Part shown: positions 43,881 to 53,418 of the stretch, one piece after another
Layout of the letters: each line of letters begins with the position of its first letter
Position numbering within the stretch: position 1 is the first letter of the stretch
Source: Wocania_A spongiicola
GTDB taxonomy: Bacteria; Bacteroidota; Bacteroidia; Flavobacteriales; Flavobacteriaceae
Length of the DNA: 64,000 nucleotides
Direction of reading: 5' to 3'
Assembly (NCBI RefSeq): GCF_023502325.1
Contig: NZ_JAMFLZ010000003.1
Location: forward strand, 186,001 to 250,000
Notes under the pieces: generated by a model
Database searches by the model: none
Told to the model about the DNA's origin: nothing
What the model saw: the letters and a program-made list of their open reading frames with translations, nothing else
Translations under genes and position numbers: made by a program

Positions 43881-45083
43881 TTAATTTTTGATGATTAAAT
43901 TTTGACTTTTTTTTGTGCCTTCAAAATAAAAGATTTGCGTGTCATTTAAATCCGCAAAAACATTTACATTCTTAATATTATCTTGATTTTTATGTATAAA
44001 ATAGTTTAGTGGTTTTATTAAAAAATTATGTTCAATATTATTTACATCTATTCGCTTTAACTTTTCAGAGCTTGGAATTTCTGGAGTACTATTAGATGTA
44101 ATAATGCATGGTATATTTTTTTTTAATTTAGATTTTGTAATTCTATATTTATACTTTGCATACCTGCCATATAATAAATGAATATTTGCCTTTTTAAGGA
44201 ACTTAATTAAGCTATATCTCAATTTTAATTTTAAATGCTTTAAATGTGCTATAATAGAAGCAGGCAAGGATTTAGAGTTGTAAATTATATGTTCATTATA
44301 AACATAGCTTTTGTTTACATATTTTCTTTTATGCATAAAGTCACCTCGACTCATATCAAATAACTTAAATCCATTATTGAAAGCCCATTCTAAGTGATTT
44401 ACCATATTTATATGCCCCAAATTGAACATTTGATAATCTATATCATAACTACTATTCCAATGGAAAATGCACTCCTCGTCTACAAAATTAAGCGTTATGT
44501 TTATTGGTTTTTTATCATGATAAATAACAAATAGGCTTGCTTTTTTATTTAGTATCATTGGATACATTATATCTCGATACAATTCTAAAAAGGGTAGTTC
44601 AAAATTTAATTCTTCTTTTTGAGCAAACCTGCGCTTTGTAATTAATATAAGCCTATTGAAAAGTATGTTATACTCATTTTTTGAAATATCGCCATAATAT
44701 ATTTTATAATTTGGAGCTATGCATAAATCCAAACGTTTTCGATACCTTTTTAATTGCGATTTTCTAGCCCTACCCAAATGATTGTTTAAATAATCTTCAA
44801 GGTTTTTGAAACATGCTAAATCTATTATATAACCCGAATAGAGGGGTGCTTCTAATAGTTTTAAAGGGGTAGATTTGCTAAACTCTGGTTTTAAGTAATT
44901 TGGTATATCATGTATTGTATATGTTAAATAATCAATGCTAAAATTTTCGCTTGCATTTGAATTGTAAGCATCAGTATTTAAAAAAATATTCGTTATTTTT
45001 TTGTAAAAAGGAGGAAAGCTCTTTTCTTTTAAAAAAAGATCTAAAAAAAAACTTGCCTTAATATGTTTCTTATTTCTTTGCAT
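43881..45083 (-). CDS. Acetyltransf_6 transferase, array member 6
   Basis: 400 residues. Core elements: HLGRARKSQLKRYRKRLDLC, ASLFVIYHDKKPINITLNF, YDIDYQMFNLG and SRGDFMHKRKY, where the usual YKxxW has become HKRKY. The C-terminal module reads NFLIKPLNYFIHKNQDNI. The altered Trp and the DYQMF variation make it one of the most divergent members, so it may use a different acceptor or donor. Confidence 0.7.
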   Translation of the reverse strand: MQRNKKHIKASFFLDLFLKEKSFPPFYKKITNIFLNTDAYNSNASENFSIDYLTYTIHDIPNYLKPEFSKSTPLKLLEAPLYSGYIIDLACFKNLEDYLNNHLGRARKSQLKRYRKRLDLCIAPNYKIYYGDISKNEYNILFNRLILITKRRFAQKEELNFELPFLELYRDIMYPMILNKKASLFVIYHDKKPINITLNFVDEECIFHWNSSYDIDYQMFNLGHINMVNHLEWAFNNGFKLFDMSRGDFMHKRKYVNKSYVYNEHIIYNSKSLPASIIAHLKHLKLKLRYSLIKFLKKANIHLLYGRYAKYKYRITKSKLKKNIPCIITSNSTPEIPSSEKLKRIDVNNIEHNFLIKPLNYFIHKNQDNIKNVNVFADLNDTQIFYFEGTKKSQNLIIKN

Positions 45084-45086
45084 TAA

Positions 45087-46289
45087 TTAATAACTACTTA
45101 TGTGTTTGATTTGATTGTTGATTTTTAAGAGTTTGTTTTTATTTTTAAACTGAATTTTGAATGTACTTTCTGAGTCAACTAACTTACTAATAGTAACATT
45201 GTTGATAGATTCGTTATTTAAAAAAAGTAAGTTATATACAGGTTTTCTTAAAAATGCATATTTGTTATCATTATCAATGTTTATTTCAATTGTTTGGGTA
45301 GTATTTTTTGCATCGTTTTCTATTTGTACAATTGGTAGCTTTTTTTTGTAGGCTGGAGTACTTATACCAAAAGCAAGTCTTTTTATATTTTTATATTTTG
45401 TATGTAAATTATATGTTTTTAAGAATCTATAGCTTTTATACTTAATAATATCTTTGGCAGCAAGACATTGTCCAATTAATGAATTTGTAATTGAGCTTGA
45501 ATTATAAATTATATGATTGTAATAATTATGCGTTTTGGTTGTCCATTTAGATTTATAATAATCATAGCCTTTTAAAAGATCGTAAATCTCAAAGTTGTTA
45601 TTAATGCACCATTCTATATTTTTAAGCATATCAATAAAACCTAAATGAAATTTAGAATAATCTATATCATATCCGCTTAAAATATAATAAACTAATTTTT
45701 TTTTGCACATATTTATTCTGATACTAATAGGCTTATCTCTATCATATATCACAAACAAATTTGCTCTTTTTTCAAGTATCATATCAAATAAAACATCGTG
45801 ATAACCTTCAAGGTGCTGCAATTCATAATTGTATTCCTGTTTCTCGGTAAACCTCTTGACTAATATCTCTTTTAGAACAACAAAAAGCCTATCGTACTCC
45901 TGCTTTTCTATATGGCCATAATAAGAAACACATCTAATATTAAAGCATGTTTTTAGTCTACTTTCATAACGTCTAAAATTTGATCGACTTTTGGATTTGA
46001 AATTAGATTCCAAATATTCTTTTATATTACTAAATAAATGGAGTTCTATTAAATGTCCTTTGATGGTTTTTATTTTATTAACAACTACATTTTCTGACTG
46101 TTCTAACAATTCAATATCTAAATAATCAGAAACATCTTTAAACATTATTACTTGCTTTTTTAAATCTACATCTAATACGGAATTAGTATTATCATAAATC
46201 TTTTCCCCATAAATAATTTTACTGCAAATAGGGGGTAAGCTATTTTCAGTAAAAGCCTTTAAAAATGTTATTTTTTTTACTTTATCCAA
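45087..46289 (-). CDS. Acetyltransf_6 transferase, array member 5
   Basis: 400 residues. Core elements: SKSRSNFRRYESRLKTCFN, ANLFVIYDRDKPISIRIN, YDIDYSKFHLG and LKGYDYYKSKW. The C-terminal module (AFLRKPVYNLLFLNNESI) is followed by a slightly longer tail ending KHISSY. It lies 3 bp from its neighbours on both sides, so translation is probably coupled. Confidence 0.7.
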   Translation of the reverse strand: MDKVKKITFLKAFTENSLPPICSKIIYGEKIYDNTNSVLDVDLKKQVIMFKDVSDYLDIELLEQSENVVVNKIKTIKGHLIELHLFSNIKEYLESNFKSKSRSNFRRYESRLKTCFNIRCVSYYGHIEKQEYDRLFVVLKEILVKRFTEKQEYNYELQHLEGYHDVLFDMILEKRANLFVIYDRDKPISIRINMCKKKLVYYILSGYDIDYSKFHLGFIDMLKNIEWCINNNFEIYDLLKGYDYYKSKWTTKTHNYYNHIIYNSSSITNSLIGQCLAAKDIIKYKSYRFLKTYNLHTKYKNIKRLAFGISTPAYKKKLPIVQIENDAKNTTQTIEINIDNDNKYAFLRKPVYNLLFLNNESINNVTISKLVDSESTFKIQFKNKNKLLKINNQIKHISSY

Positions 46290-46291
46290 AA

Positions 46292-47461
46292 CTATTGAAA
46301 TGTTATTTTTTGTAGTTGTTTCTTTCCAGAGATAAGATAAGTGTTTACTTCTTTATTAAACTTAAATAACTCAACAGTTTCCATTGATTCATCATTATGA
46401 TATAAGAATTTATAGGTGATTCTTTTTAAAAAACTAAAAGTCTCATCGTTTAAATCTATTCGATCTAGCTGTTCGTTAGGCTTTTTAGAAAGGTTAGCAA
46501 TTATAATTTTTGGAGCATCGTTACCAATTTTATTCTTATATAAATTATTTGTAAGTTTATGATATAATAAATCAACATTTATCATTTTTAAAACATTTAT
46601 TGCACCATAAAACAAACGAGTTTTGGCAAAAATAAAATTGGCATATATTATAGACAATAAAGATTTTGAGTTGTAAATAATATGCTTTTGATAATAAAAC
46701 TCTTGGTCTATTAACTTATTCTTATAAGCATAATTTCCTTTTAATAAATCATAAACTTCAATGTTATTTTCAAAACACCATTTTAATTGCTGAATAAAAT
46801 TGATAAAACCTATTGAAAACTTAGAATAATCAATATCATAAGTTTTTACATAGCCATATACGGTTTTATTATGCAATAAGTTTAAGTAAAAACTTATTGG
46901 CTTTCTATCAGAATAAATAACAAAAAAAACAGCTTCCTTGTTTTTAATTAAAGGAAAGGCGACCTCATGATATGCCTCCCAGCGAGACAAATCATGGTTT
47001 TTAATTTGTTTTTCTAAAAATCTAGTTTTTAGCATTTTATGAAATTCTTCAAAAAGAAAATCGTATTCTTTTTTTGAGATATCTCCGTAATAACTTTTAT
47101 ATTCAATATTAAAGCTATTTTCTAGTTTGCTTTGATATATTCTAAACCTCTTTGGGGTTTTAAACTTCTTTTTTAAATAATCCTTGGTGTTGTTATATTC
47201 TTTTAAAAGAATTAATGAACCTTTATAAGTGTTCACTTTTTTTGATTTCCAGATATTATCAGTAATACTTCCATTTATATATGATGGAAAATCGTTTATG
47301 CAGTATATATTTCTTTTAGTAATAGCACATGCATCATTACTTTTACTTGTAATATTACCAGAAATAGTATTTGTAAGACTATTATAAACTGGTAATGCTT
47401 TTCTTTTTTCAAGAAAGGTATTTAAAAAGTTTATATTTTCTGGTTTCATATTGTTTAACAT
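46292..47461 (-). CDS. Acetyltransf_6 transferase, array member 4
   Basis: 389 residues. Core elements: KFKTPKRFRIYQSKLENSF, AVFFVIYSDRKPISFYLNL, YDIDYSKFSIG and LKGNYAYKNKL. The C-terminal module is FSFLKRITYKFLYHNDESM, ending LQKITFQ. It is the nearest relative of member 3 just upstream: both share RKALPVYN or KEALPVYN near residue 20, DLSRW plus YHE, and the Trp-to-Leu change in the YKxx(W/L) motif. This pair looks like a later duplication within the array. Confidence 0.7.
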   Translation of the reverse strand: MLNNMKPENINFLNTFLEKRKALPVYNSLTNTISGNITSKSNDACAITKRNIYCINDFPSYINGSITDNIWKSKKVNTYKGSLILLKEYNNTKDYLKKKFKTPKRFRIYQSKLENSFNIEYKSYYGDISKKEYDFLFEEFHKMLKTRFLEKQIKNHDLSRWEAYHEVAFPLIKNKEAVFFVIYSDRKPISFYLNLLHNKTVYGYVKTYDIDYSKFSIGFINFIQQLKWCFENNIEVYDLLKGNYAYKNKLIDQEFYYQKHIIYNSKSLLSIIYANFIFAKTRLFYGAINVLKMINVDLLYHKLTNNLYKNKIGNDAPKIIIANLSKKPNEQLDRIDLNDETFSFLKRITYKFLYHNDESMETVELFKFNKEVNTYLISGKKQLQKITFQ

Positions 47462-47472
47462 GGAAACTTAAC

Positions 47473-48663
47473 CTAGTGAAGTGTTATTTTTCGATTGTTT
47501 TTCGTTCCTTTAATTACATACGAGTTTACTTCATTTTTATGTTTGAATAGCTTAATGTTATGAATAAATTCTTGATTACTGTACAAAAAATCAAAAACAA
47601 ACCTCTTTAAAAAACTTGAAGAATCGGCGTTAATATCTATTTCTGTTAGTGATTCATTCTGCTCGATTTCAAAATTATTCAAAATATTAATTTCTTGAAA
47701 ATCGTTTTTTGATTCTTGTAATTCTCTATTTCGATATTTATAATTTATAAATGCATAGTACATTTTGTTTATATTTAATTTTTTCAAAATTTTTACTAAA
47801 GCATAAAAAGCTTGAGTTTTAACAATATTAATATTTGCCGAAACTGCTGTTAGAAAAGAGTTTGAATTATATAAAATATGTTTTTGAAAAGGATATTGAG
47901 TATCAATTAATCGCATTTTATAAGGGTAACTTCCTTTTAATAGATCAAAAATTTCAATATTGTTTTCAAAACACCAATAAAGTTGCTTAATAAAATCGGT
48001 AAAGCCTAAATAAAATTTTGAATAATCAGTGTCGTATGTTCTTAGGTAACCATAGGTGGTATTGTTTCTAACAAAATTCAAGCAAATACTTATAGGTTTT
48101 TTGTCACTAAAAATAACAAATAACACCGCTTCTTTACTATTAATTAATGGGTAAGCTATTTCATGGTAAATGTGCCAACGAGATAAATCATAATTTTGTA
48201 TTTTCTTTTCTAAAAACCTTTTTTTAGTCATATCATGAAATGCTTTAAAAATCATTTCATACTCATTCTTAGTAATATTACCAAAATATGTTTTGTATTC
48301 AATATTAAAACAGGTTTCTAATCTTTTTTTGTAAGTTCTAAATTTGGATCGTCTACCCGCACTAAATTTTTGCTTTAGATAATCTTCAGTGTTCTTATAG
48401 TTTTTTAAAAGTATTAATGAGCCTTTATAAGTATTTACGAATTTTAGCTTCCATCCATTTTTGGTAACATAGCCTTTTAAATAGCCTGGAAAATCATAAA
48501 TGCAATATAAATAATTATCGCCTTTGTTAATGTTGTTTTCAGCTTCATATATTGGTTTGTCAGAAATTGTATTTACAATTTTATTATAAACAGGCAATGC
48601 TTCTTTTCTTTCAAGAAAAGTACTTAAAACATCTAGAGTTTTTGGTTTTATTTTTTTTAACAT
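47473..48663 (-). CDS. Acetyltransf_6 transferase, array member 3
   Basis: 396 residues from the ATG at 48663 (MLKKIKPKTLDVLSTFLERK), which aligns with the start of member 4. A longer frame to 48714 would overlap the upstream gene by 44 bp and adds an unconserved hydrophobic stretch, so it was not used. Core elements: FSAGRRSKFRTYKKRLETCF, AVLFVIFSDKKPISICLNF, YDTDYSKFYLG and LKGSYPYKMRL. The C-terminal module is SSFLKRFVFDFLYSNQEFI, ending NRKITLH. Confidence 0.7.
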   Translation of the reverse strand: MLKKIKPKTLDVLSTFLERKEALPVYNKIVNTISDKPIYEAENNINKGDNYLYCIYDFPGYLKGYVTKNGWKLKFVNTYKGSLILLKNYKNTEDYLKQKFSAGRRSKFRTYKKRLETCFNIEYKTYFGNITKNEYEMIFKAFHDMTKKRFLEKKIQNYDLSRWHIYHEIAYPLINSKEAVLFVIFSDKKPISICLNFVRNNTTYGYLRTYDTDYSKFYLGFTDFIKQLYWCFENNIEIFDLLKGSYPYKMRLIDTQYPFQKHILYNSNSFLTAVSANINIVKTQAFYALVKILKKLNINKMYYAFINYKYRNRELQESKNDFQEINILNNFEIEQNESLTEIDINADSSSFLKRFVFDFLYSNQEFIHNIKLFKHKNEVNSYVIKGTKNNRKITLH

Positions 48664-48670
48664 TCCTCTG

Positions 48671-49624
48671 TTATTTTGTACCAATGTTTCTGTAATAATA
48701 AAGAAGCTTATCAAAATTCATTAACTTTCCAATAATATTTTTATCTCTTAAAAATTGAATAAGTTTTAATTCATTAGTAATAATCTTAGCATAAATTTTT
48801 GAAAACAATGATTTTTGTTTATAAAAAATGTGATATATAAACGTATAAGTGTAATTGCTCCATTTCTCTTTATAATATGTTTTCCCCATTGAGAGGTCAA
48901 ATACATTAATGCTGTTATTTATAAGCCATTCTATTTGATTAATTACACAAATATCGCCCATATTGTACTTTGAATAGTTTGTATTATAGGCTTGGATATG
49001 GCTAAAAACAATGTCACCTTTATGAAAGTTTAAAGTAATTGCTATAGGTTTCATTTCGTCATAAATAATATGTAGTGATGCTTTCTTATCTAAAATTTTT
49101 TGAAATGTAGATGTTTGTATATCTTTCCAATTTGACAGATAGCGATTATGTATGTGCTTTTCATTAAATCTTTTCTTTAATAATATGTAAAATGTTTCAA
49201 ATATATTGTCATGTTTTTCTTTACTGATGCTTCCAAAAAAAAACTGTGTTGAAATTTTATGGTTTTTGTTGAGACTCCTTTCTTTTGAATATAAATTTTT
49301 TCTGTTGCGCTTATTTAAATTATCGGTAATGAAAGCCTCTTTGTTATCGTATCCCTTTAAATTTATTAGATAACCTTTGTATTGTTTAACTGTTTTAAAA
49401 TGATACGTATCATTTGGTGTTTGAAACTCAATGCTTAAATAGTCTGGAATGTCTTTAACTATATATATAGTTTTGAATGTATTTGATGAAATTAAAGTTG
49501 CTGCAAAACTTACGTTTGTTAGTTTATTTAGAAGGTGAGATGCGTAAAACGCATTTATTTTATTTTCCAAAAATAAATCAAAAGTGAAACGGCTATTTTT
49601 AAAATAAAAAAATTTATGAAACAT
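48671..49624 (-). CDS. Acetyltransf_6 transferase, array member 2, without C-terminal add-on
   Basis: 317 residues, the shortest member. Core elements: LNKRNRKNLYSKERSLNKN, ASLHIIYDEMKPIAITLNFH, YNTNYSKYNMG and SMGKTYYKEKW. It stops after the core and a short helical tail (LYYYRNIGTK), so the 70-residue C-terminal module of its neighbours is missing. The two Asp of the usual YDIDY motif are Asn (YNTNY), which may affect activity. Confidence 0.68.
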   Translation of the reverse strand: MFHKFFYFKNSRFTFDLFLENKINAFYASHLLNKLTNVSFAATLISSNTFKTIYIVKDIPDYLSIEFQTPNDTYHFKTVKQYKGYLINLKGYDNKEAFITDNLNKRNRKNLYSKERSLNKNHKISTQFFFGSISKEKHDNIFETFYILLKKRFNEKHIHNRYLSNWKDIQTSTFQKILDKKASLHIIYDEMKPIAITLNFHKGDIVFSHIQAYNTNYSKYNMGDICVINQIEWLINNSINVFDLSMGKTYYKEKWSNYTYTFIYHIFYKQKSLFSKIYAKIITNELKLIQFLRDKNIIGKLMNFDKLLYYYRNIGTK

Positions 49625-49668
49625 CTCTAAACTTGGGTGTTTTGTTTAAGGTTGAAGTTACTTAATAA

Positions 49669-50670
49669 TTATTCAGCATATTTTTTCTTGTTTAGAATAA
49701 AATTTATTTCATGTATAAAATTAGTAAGGTGCTTTTTTCTTAAATATAGTTTTAAGGCAAAAAAGTTTTTATAAAGAAACGCTAGTGCTTTTGCTTTAAT
49801 TGATTCTTTATCATAATATATGTGATATTCAAACCAATATGGTTTATTCCCCCATCTTTTTTTATACTCAAAATAACCTTTTGAAAAATCTAAAATTTTG
49901 ATATTATTTTTTAAGCACCAATCTATTTGCCCCATAATACTAACAGAGCCTAACCTGTATTTTGCATAATCAATATCAAAAGTTCTAATAACATCAAACA
50001 TGGTACTTGTTGAAAAGTTAAGTAAAGTTATTGCTATGGGTTTGTCCTTGTCATAAACCACAAATAGTCCTGCCTCTTTGTTAAGCATCATTGGTAAAGT
50101 AACTTCTTTGTAGAATGTCCATTCATCAGGGTTTAAGTTGTTGTTTACTGTTTTTTTATCTAAAAAGCGTTTTTTTAAAAGGCGTTGAAAATCAGAAAAG
50201 ATACTTTCATATAACTCTGGAGTAATATCGTTCAAATACATTTTGTAATGAATTTTGTACTTAGATTCCAGATTTCTTTTATAACTATTAAACTTATAAC
50301 GACTTTTTCTACTAATAACATTTGCCATGTAATGTTTTAAGCTTTGATAGTTACTTAAATCGCAAATGTAGCCTGGATATTGTTCAATTTTATAACAACC
50401 CATTTTGCTGCTTTTAGTGTAATTCTCATTATTAACCCCATGTACATCAAAAATTATAAAAACTTTACCCTTATAATCATTTAAAAAGCGATTTGATAAT
50501 TTATAATTTATTCCTTTTGTATTTGTTCCACCTGTATTGTAATATACAGGTAATCTCTTGTGCTTTACAAAAGTCAATCTATCAACAAAGCTAAACTCCA
50601 AAGCAGGGTTTTCATTATTAAAATGATTTAACCAAATTGATTTGAATGTATTCTGCAAATATGGATTCAC
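49669..50670 (-). CDS. Acetyltransf_6 transferase, array member 1, without C-terminal add-on
   Basis: 333 residues, first of the array in transcription order. Core elements: VISRKSRYKFNSYKRNLESK, AGLFVVYDKDKPIAITLLNF, FDIDYAKYRLG and SKGYFEYKKRW. It lacks the C-terminal module, like member 2. Near the N-terminus it has KHKRLPVYYNTGGTNTKG, matching the LPVYN segment of members 3 and 4. It starts 1 bp after the end of the SGNH gene, coupling the array to the MBOAT/SGNH pair. Confidence 0.7.
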   Translation of the reverse strand: MNPYLQNTFKSIWLNHFNNENPALEFSFVDRLTFVKHKRLPVYYNTGGTNTKGINYKLSNRFLNDYKGKVFIIFDVHGVNNENYTKSSKMGCYKIEQYPGYICDLSNYQSLKHYMANVISRKSRYKFNSYKRNLESKYKIHYKMYLNDITPELYESIFSDFQRLLKKRFLDKKTVNNNLNPDEWTFYKEVTLPMMLNKEAGLFVVYDKDKPIAITLLNFSTSTMFDVIRTFDIDYAKYRLGSVSIMGQIDWCLKNNIKILDFSKGYFEYKKRWGNKPYWFEYHIYYDKESIKAKALAFLYKNFFALKLYLRKKHLTNFIHEINFILNKKKYAE

Positions 50671-50671
50671 T

Positions 50672-51628
50672 TTAATTTTTTGTTTTTAGATAGTTTTTTA
50701 TATCCAAACACAGCTGTTTTGTAAACTTTTTTGCGCTTTCAGATTCTAAGTGCGAGCCATCATATGTTTTATATTCATTGGATTGACTGGAATAATTAAA
50801 ATAAGGAACATTATAAAGGGCTGAAACGCTGTCCATATCATGATCAAAATCACTCCAATTATTTTTAGCAAATTTTAGCACACTTATATCTGATGGCATC
50901 CTTATTAAAAAAACGCTTCCTTTAGTTTTTAGAAACTCAATGGTTTTAATAAAATATGACATTCGATAATTAGAAATTCTAATTTTTTCAACCTCCCGTT
51001 TATAATAATCTATAGTTTGGCTTTTCCAGTTATTAATATCAGCTTCAGTTATAGTATCATTTTTGGATATTAAGATTACTTCATTCCAACCGTTGTTGTG
51101 TGAAACAAGATGTCCCCAGTTTTTTTTATCAAAAAAAGTGCTATATAGTGGGCTTTCATATTTAGAGATTAAGTAATCATAGTTCGGTTTTTTGGTTAAA
51201 TTATTAATACTTCCAATAATTGATGCTTTATCTAAACTAAAAATATTTTCTTCACTAGTTGTAATAGGAACTGTAAAATTCCCAGGGTTAAGAGAAATAA
51301 TAAAGATACCATTATTGTTATTGTTTTCTATTTTCTTTATAATACCTTTCAAATAAACTTCTCCGAAAGCTGATTGATGAGCATTCATAGCAAAATTGAT
51401 GACTGGTTCACTAAAATTAAAAAAAGAAAGGTCATTCTCAATTATATAAGGGCTAATGCCCTGATCTGCCCTTGATAAGCCTAAAATTAAACTACCAGCT
51501 TCTTGATTAAGCTTATTGTAATATATATCTACAGTTCCTTTCGAAAGCTTATTAATGAATAAAACATAAACCCCTATAAAAGCAATACATAAAACAACTA
51601 ATTTTATTAAAAATTTATTTAATTTCAT
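50672..51628 (-). CDS. SGNH-like partner of MBOAT copy 2, altered GDS motif
   Basis: 318 residues with an N-terminal membrane anchor (LIKLVVLCIAFIGVYVLFI) and a periplasmic domain. The block I motif reads LILGLSRADQGISP, so Ser52 is kept but the Asp of GDS is Leu. The C-terminal DGSHLES gives Asp290 and His293. The homologue at 60198-61106 has the normal GDSR at the same place. It should receive an acyl group from the MBOAT encoded 5 bp upstream and transfer it to a glycan. The altered motif could change activity or may simply be tolerated. Confidence 0.75.
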   Translation of the reverse strand: MKLNKFLIKLVVLCIAFIGVYVLFINKLSKGTVDIYYNKLNQEAGSLILGLSRADQGISPYIIENDLSFFNFSEPVINFAMNAHQSAFGEVYLKGIIKKIENNNNNGIFIISLNPGNFTVPITTSEENIFSLDKASIIGSINNLTKKPNYDYLISKYESPLYSTFFDKKNWGHLVSHNNGWNEVILISKNDTITEADINNWKSQTIDYYKREVEKIRISNYRMSYFIKTIEFLKTKGSVFLIRMPSDISVLKFAKNNWSDFDHDMDSVSALYNVPYFNYSSQSNEYKTYDGSHLESESAKKFTKQLCLDIKNYLKTKN

Positions 51629-51633
51629 ATGCT

Positions 51634-53076
51634 TCAGAATTGGAAATATATAAAAGAATTTTGTCTATTAACAGCAAATAGTACAATAATTAAAATGTAC
51701 ACAAGATACATACTATATCTCAAATATTTTGGTCTGTTAACCACTAGCTCGTATACTTTAGCATTACCTTTATAGTAATGGATTGTTTGTACAATAAAAA
51801 TGAGTAAAATACTTAGAAAAACTTCAAAATAATTGCCAATAATATTTATGTGCAAACTTCCAAATTTGTACATGTGTTCAATATATGTGAGTGCATGAGT
51901 AACTGAAGGTGATCTAAAAAATATTAATGTATGGAATAAATAACCAATTACTATAAAACACCCTAGAAAAGAAACTATCTTTTTAGGGATGTTTAATTTT
52001 TTAATTATCTTACCTCTTACCTTATTGGTTCCTATTTCTGCAATTAGAATTATTACATTTAACAAGCTCCAAATTATAAATGTCCAATTTGCTCCATGCC
52101 ATAAACCGTTTACGAAAAAGACTATGAAAACAGCAGCTAACCTGCTAATTTTTAGTTTTCGAGTTAATGGACTATATAAATAATCCCTTAACCAATTTGC
52201 AAGTGAAATATGCCACCGTTGCCAAAATTGAGCCGCAGATGTAGAAAACACAGGTCTATTAAAATTTGCCATTAAGTTAACGCCCAATGTTTTTGCTGCT
52301 CCAATAGCTATGGAAACATAGGCGGAAAAATCATAATATATCTGAAAACTAAAAAAAATAAAACCGAGTATTAATGAAAGGGCATGAGTTGATTCTGGAT
52401 TCTCAAAAGCAGCATCAGCATATATTCCTAATCTATCGGCGACAACAACTTTTAAAAAAAAACCCCAAGCCATCATTATTAGCCCTTCTTTAATATTTGA
52501 AAGATTAATATCTACTTTCTTTTTTAATTGAGGAATTAATCTAGATGCTCTTTCAATAGGGCCCGCTACCAGTTGAGGAAAAAATGATACATAAAGAGCA
52601 AAAACACCAAAATGCTTTTCAGGTTCAATTTTACCTCTGTAAATATCTATAGTATAGCTTAAAGTTTGAAATGTATAAAAGCTTATTCCTACTGGAATTA
52701 ATATTTGGTTAAAGTTATATGACCCCAAATTTTCGGTATTAGAAATAATGATACCAAAAAAACCAAGCAAACCTTGTATAGAAGATGTGAAAAAGGATAA
52801 ATATTTAAAAGAAAATAAAATACCAAGATTTACAAATATGCTTAAAAGTAAATATGCTTTTTTTGCTTTTTTGCTTGCGGTAGGCATTTTAAGTCCGCAA
52901 AAATAATCGACAGCAGTTGAGATGAATAGTAAAATAACTAACTCAAACTCTTGTGCCATATAAAAATAATAACTCCCCAATAAGAGCCATAACCATCTAT
53001 ACTTATGTGGAATAGTATAAAATCCAATAATAATTATTGGAAAAAAAAGAAGAAACTCAAAAGAGTTGAATAGCAT
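51634..53076 (-). CDS. MBOAT-family O-acyltransferase, copy 2
   Basis: 480 residues, about a dozen membrane helices. The catalytic His is at 327 in GLWHGANWTFIIW. QFWQRWHISLANWLRDYLYS is the conserved intracellular segment, and PVGISFYTFQTLSYTIDIYR is the typical family stretch. The C-terminus is SFIYFQF, the same acyl-shuttle hexapeptide as in the other two copies. It is the first gene of the 24-gene minus-strand block, so its promoter should lie within 53077-53536, although no clear minus-strand -7 element was found there. Confidence 0.88.
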   Translation of the reverse strand: MLFNSFEFLLFFPIIIIGFYTIPHKYRWLWLLLGSYYFYMAQEFELVILLFISTAVDYFCGLKMPTASKKAKKAYLLLSIFVNLGILFSFKYLSFFTSSIQGLLGFFGIIISNTENLGSYNFNQILIPVGISFYTFQTLSYTIDIYRGKIEPEKHFGVFALYVSFFPQLVAGPIERASRLIPQLKKKVDINLSNIKEGLIMMAWGFFLKVVVADRLGIYADAAFENPESTHALSLILGFIFFSFQIYYDFSAYVSIAIGAAKTLGVNLMANFNRPVFSTSAAQFWQRWHISLANWLRDYLYSPLTRKLKISRLAAVFIVFFVNGLWHGANWTFIIWSLLNVIILIAEIGTNKVRGKIIKKLNIPKKIVSFLGCFIVIGYLFHTLIFFRSPSVTHALTYIEHMYKFGSLHINIIGNYFEVFLSILLIFIVQTIHYYKGNAKVYELVVNRPKYLRYSMYLVYILIIVLFAVNRQNSFIYFQF

Positions 53077-53330
53077 TTCACTAACAAATTAGTAGGTTAA
53101 TATTTTCGGTTATACGAACTTACTTAAATATGCTTAAAATTGATTATTAATAAGATAAAATGTAAATATAAAAGTTCAATTGATAAATTATACACTAAAA
53201 ACATCTCTTATATTTTTCTTTAGTGTATTAATTTTCTTTTTTGTTTGTATTTGTTTGTTTATTAAATGTTTAGTTGTTAACAAGTAAGCTTAACTTATTA
53301 ACAATTCTAAGCTCTTTATCGATAAAATTA

Positions 53331-53338
53331 TATTTTTG
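53331..53338 (+). promoter_or_regulatory. Candidate distal -7 element for the lipoprotein gene
   Basis: TATTTTTG fits TAnnTTTG but lies about 200 bp upstream of the start codon, so the leader would be long. No -33 box was found. A nearer promoter may exist. Confidence 0.3.
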
Positions 53339-53418
53339 TCCGATTAAAAATTGCAAGGGGTAATCCAAAATTGTTTTTAGTGCGTATATAAAAACTAAAT
53401 CAGAGATAGTAAATTTCT

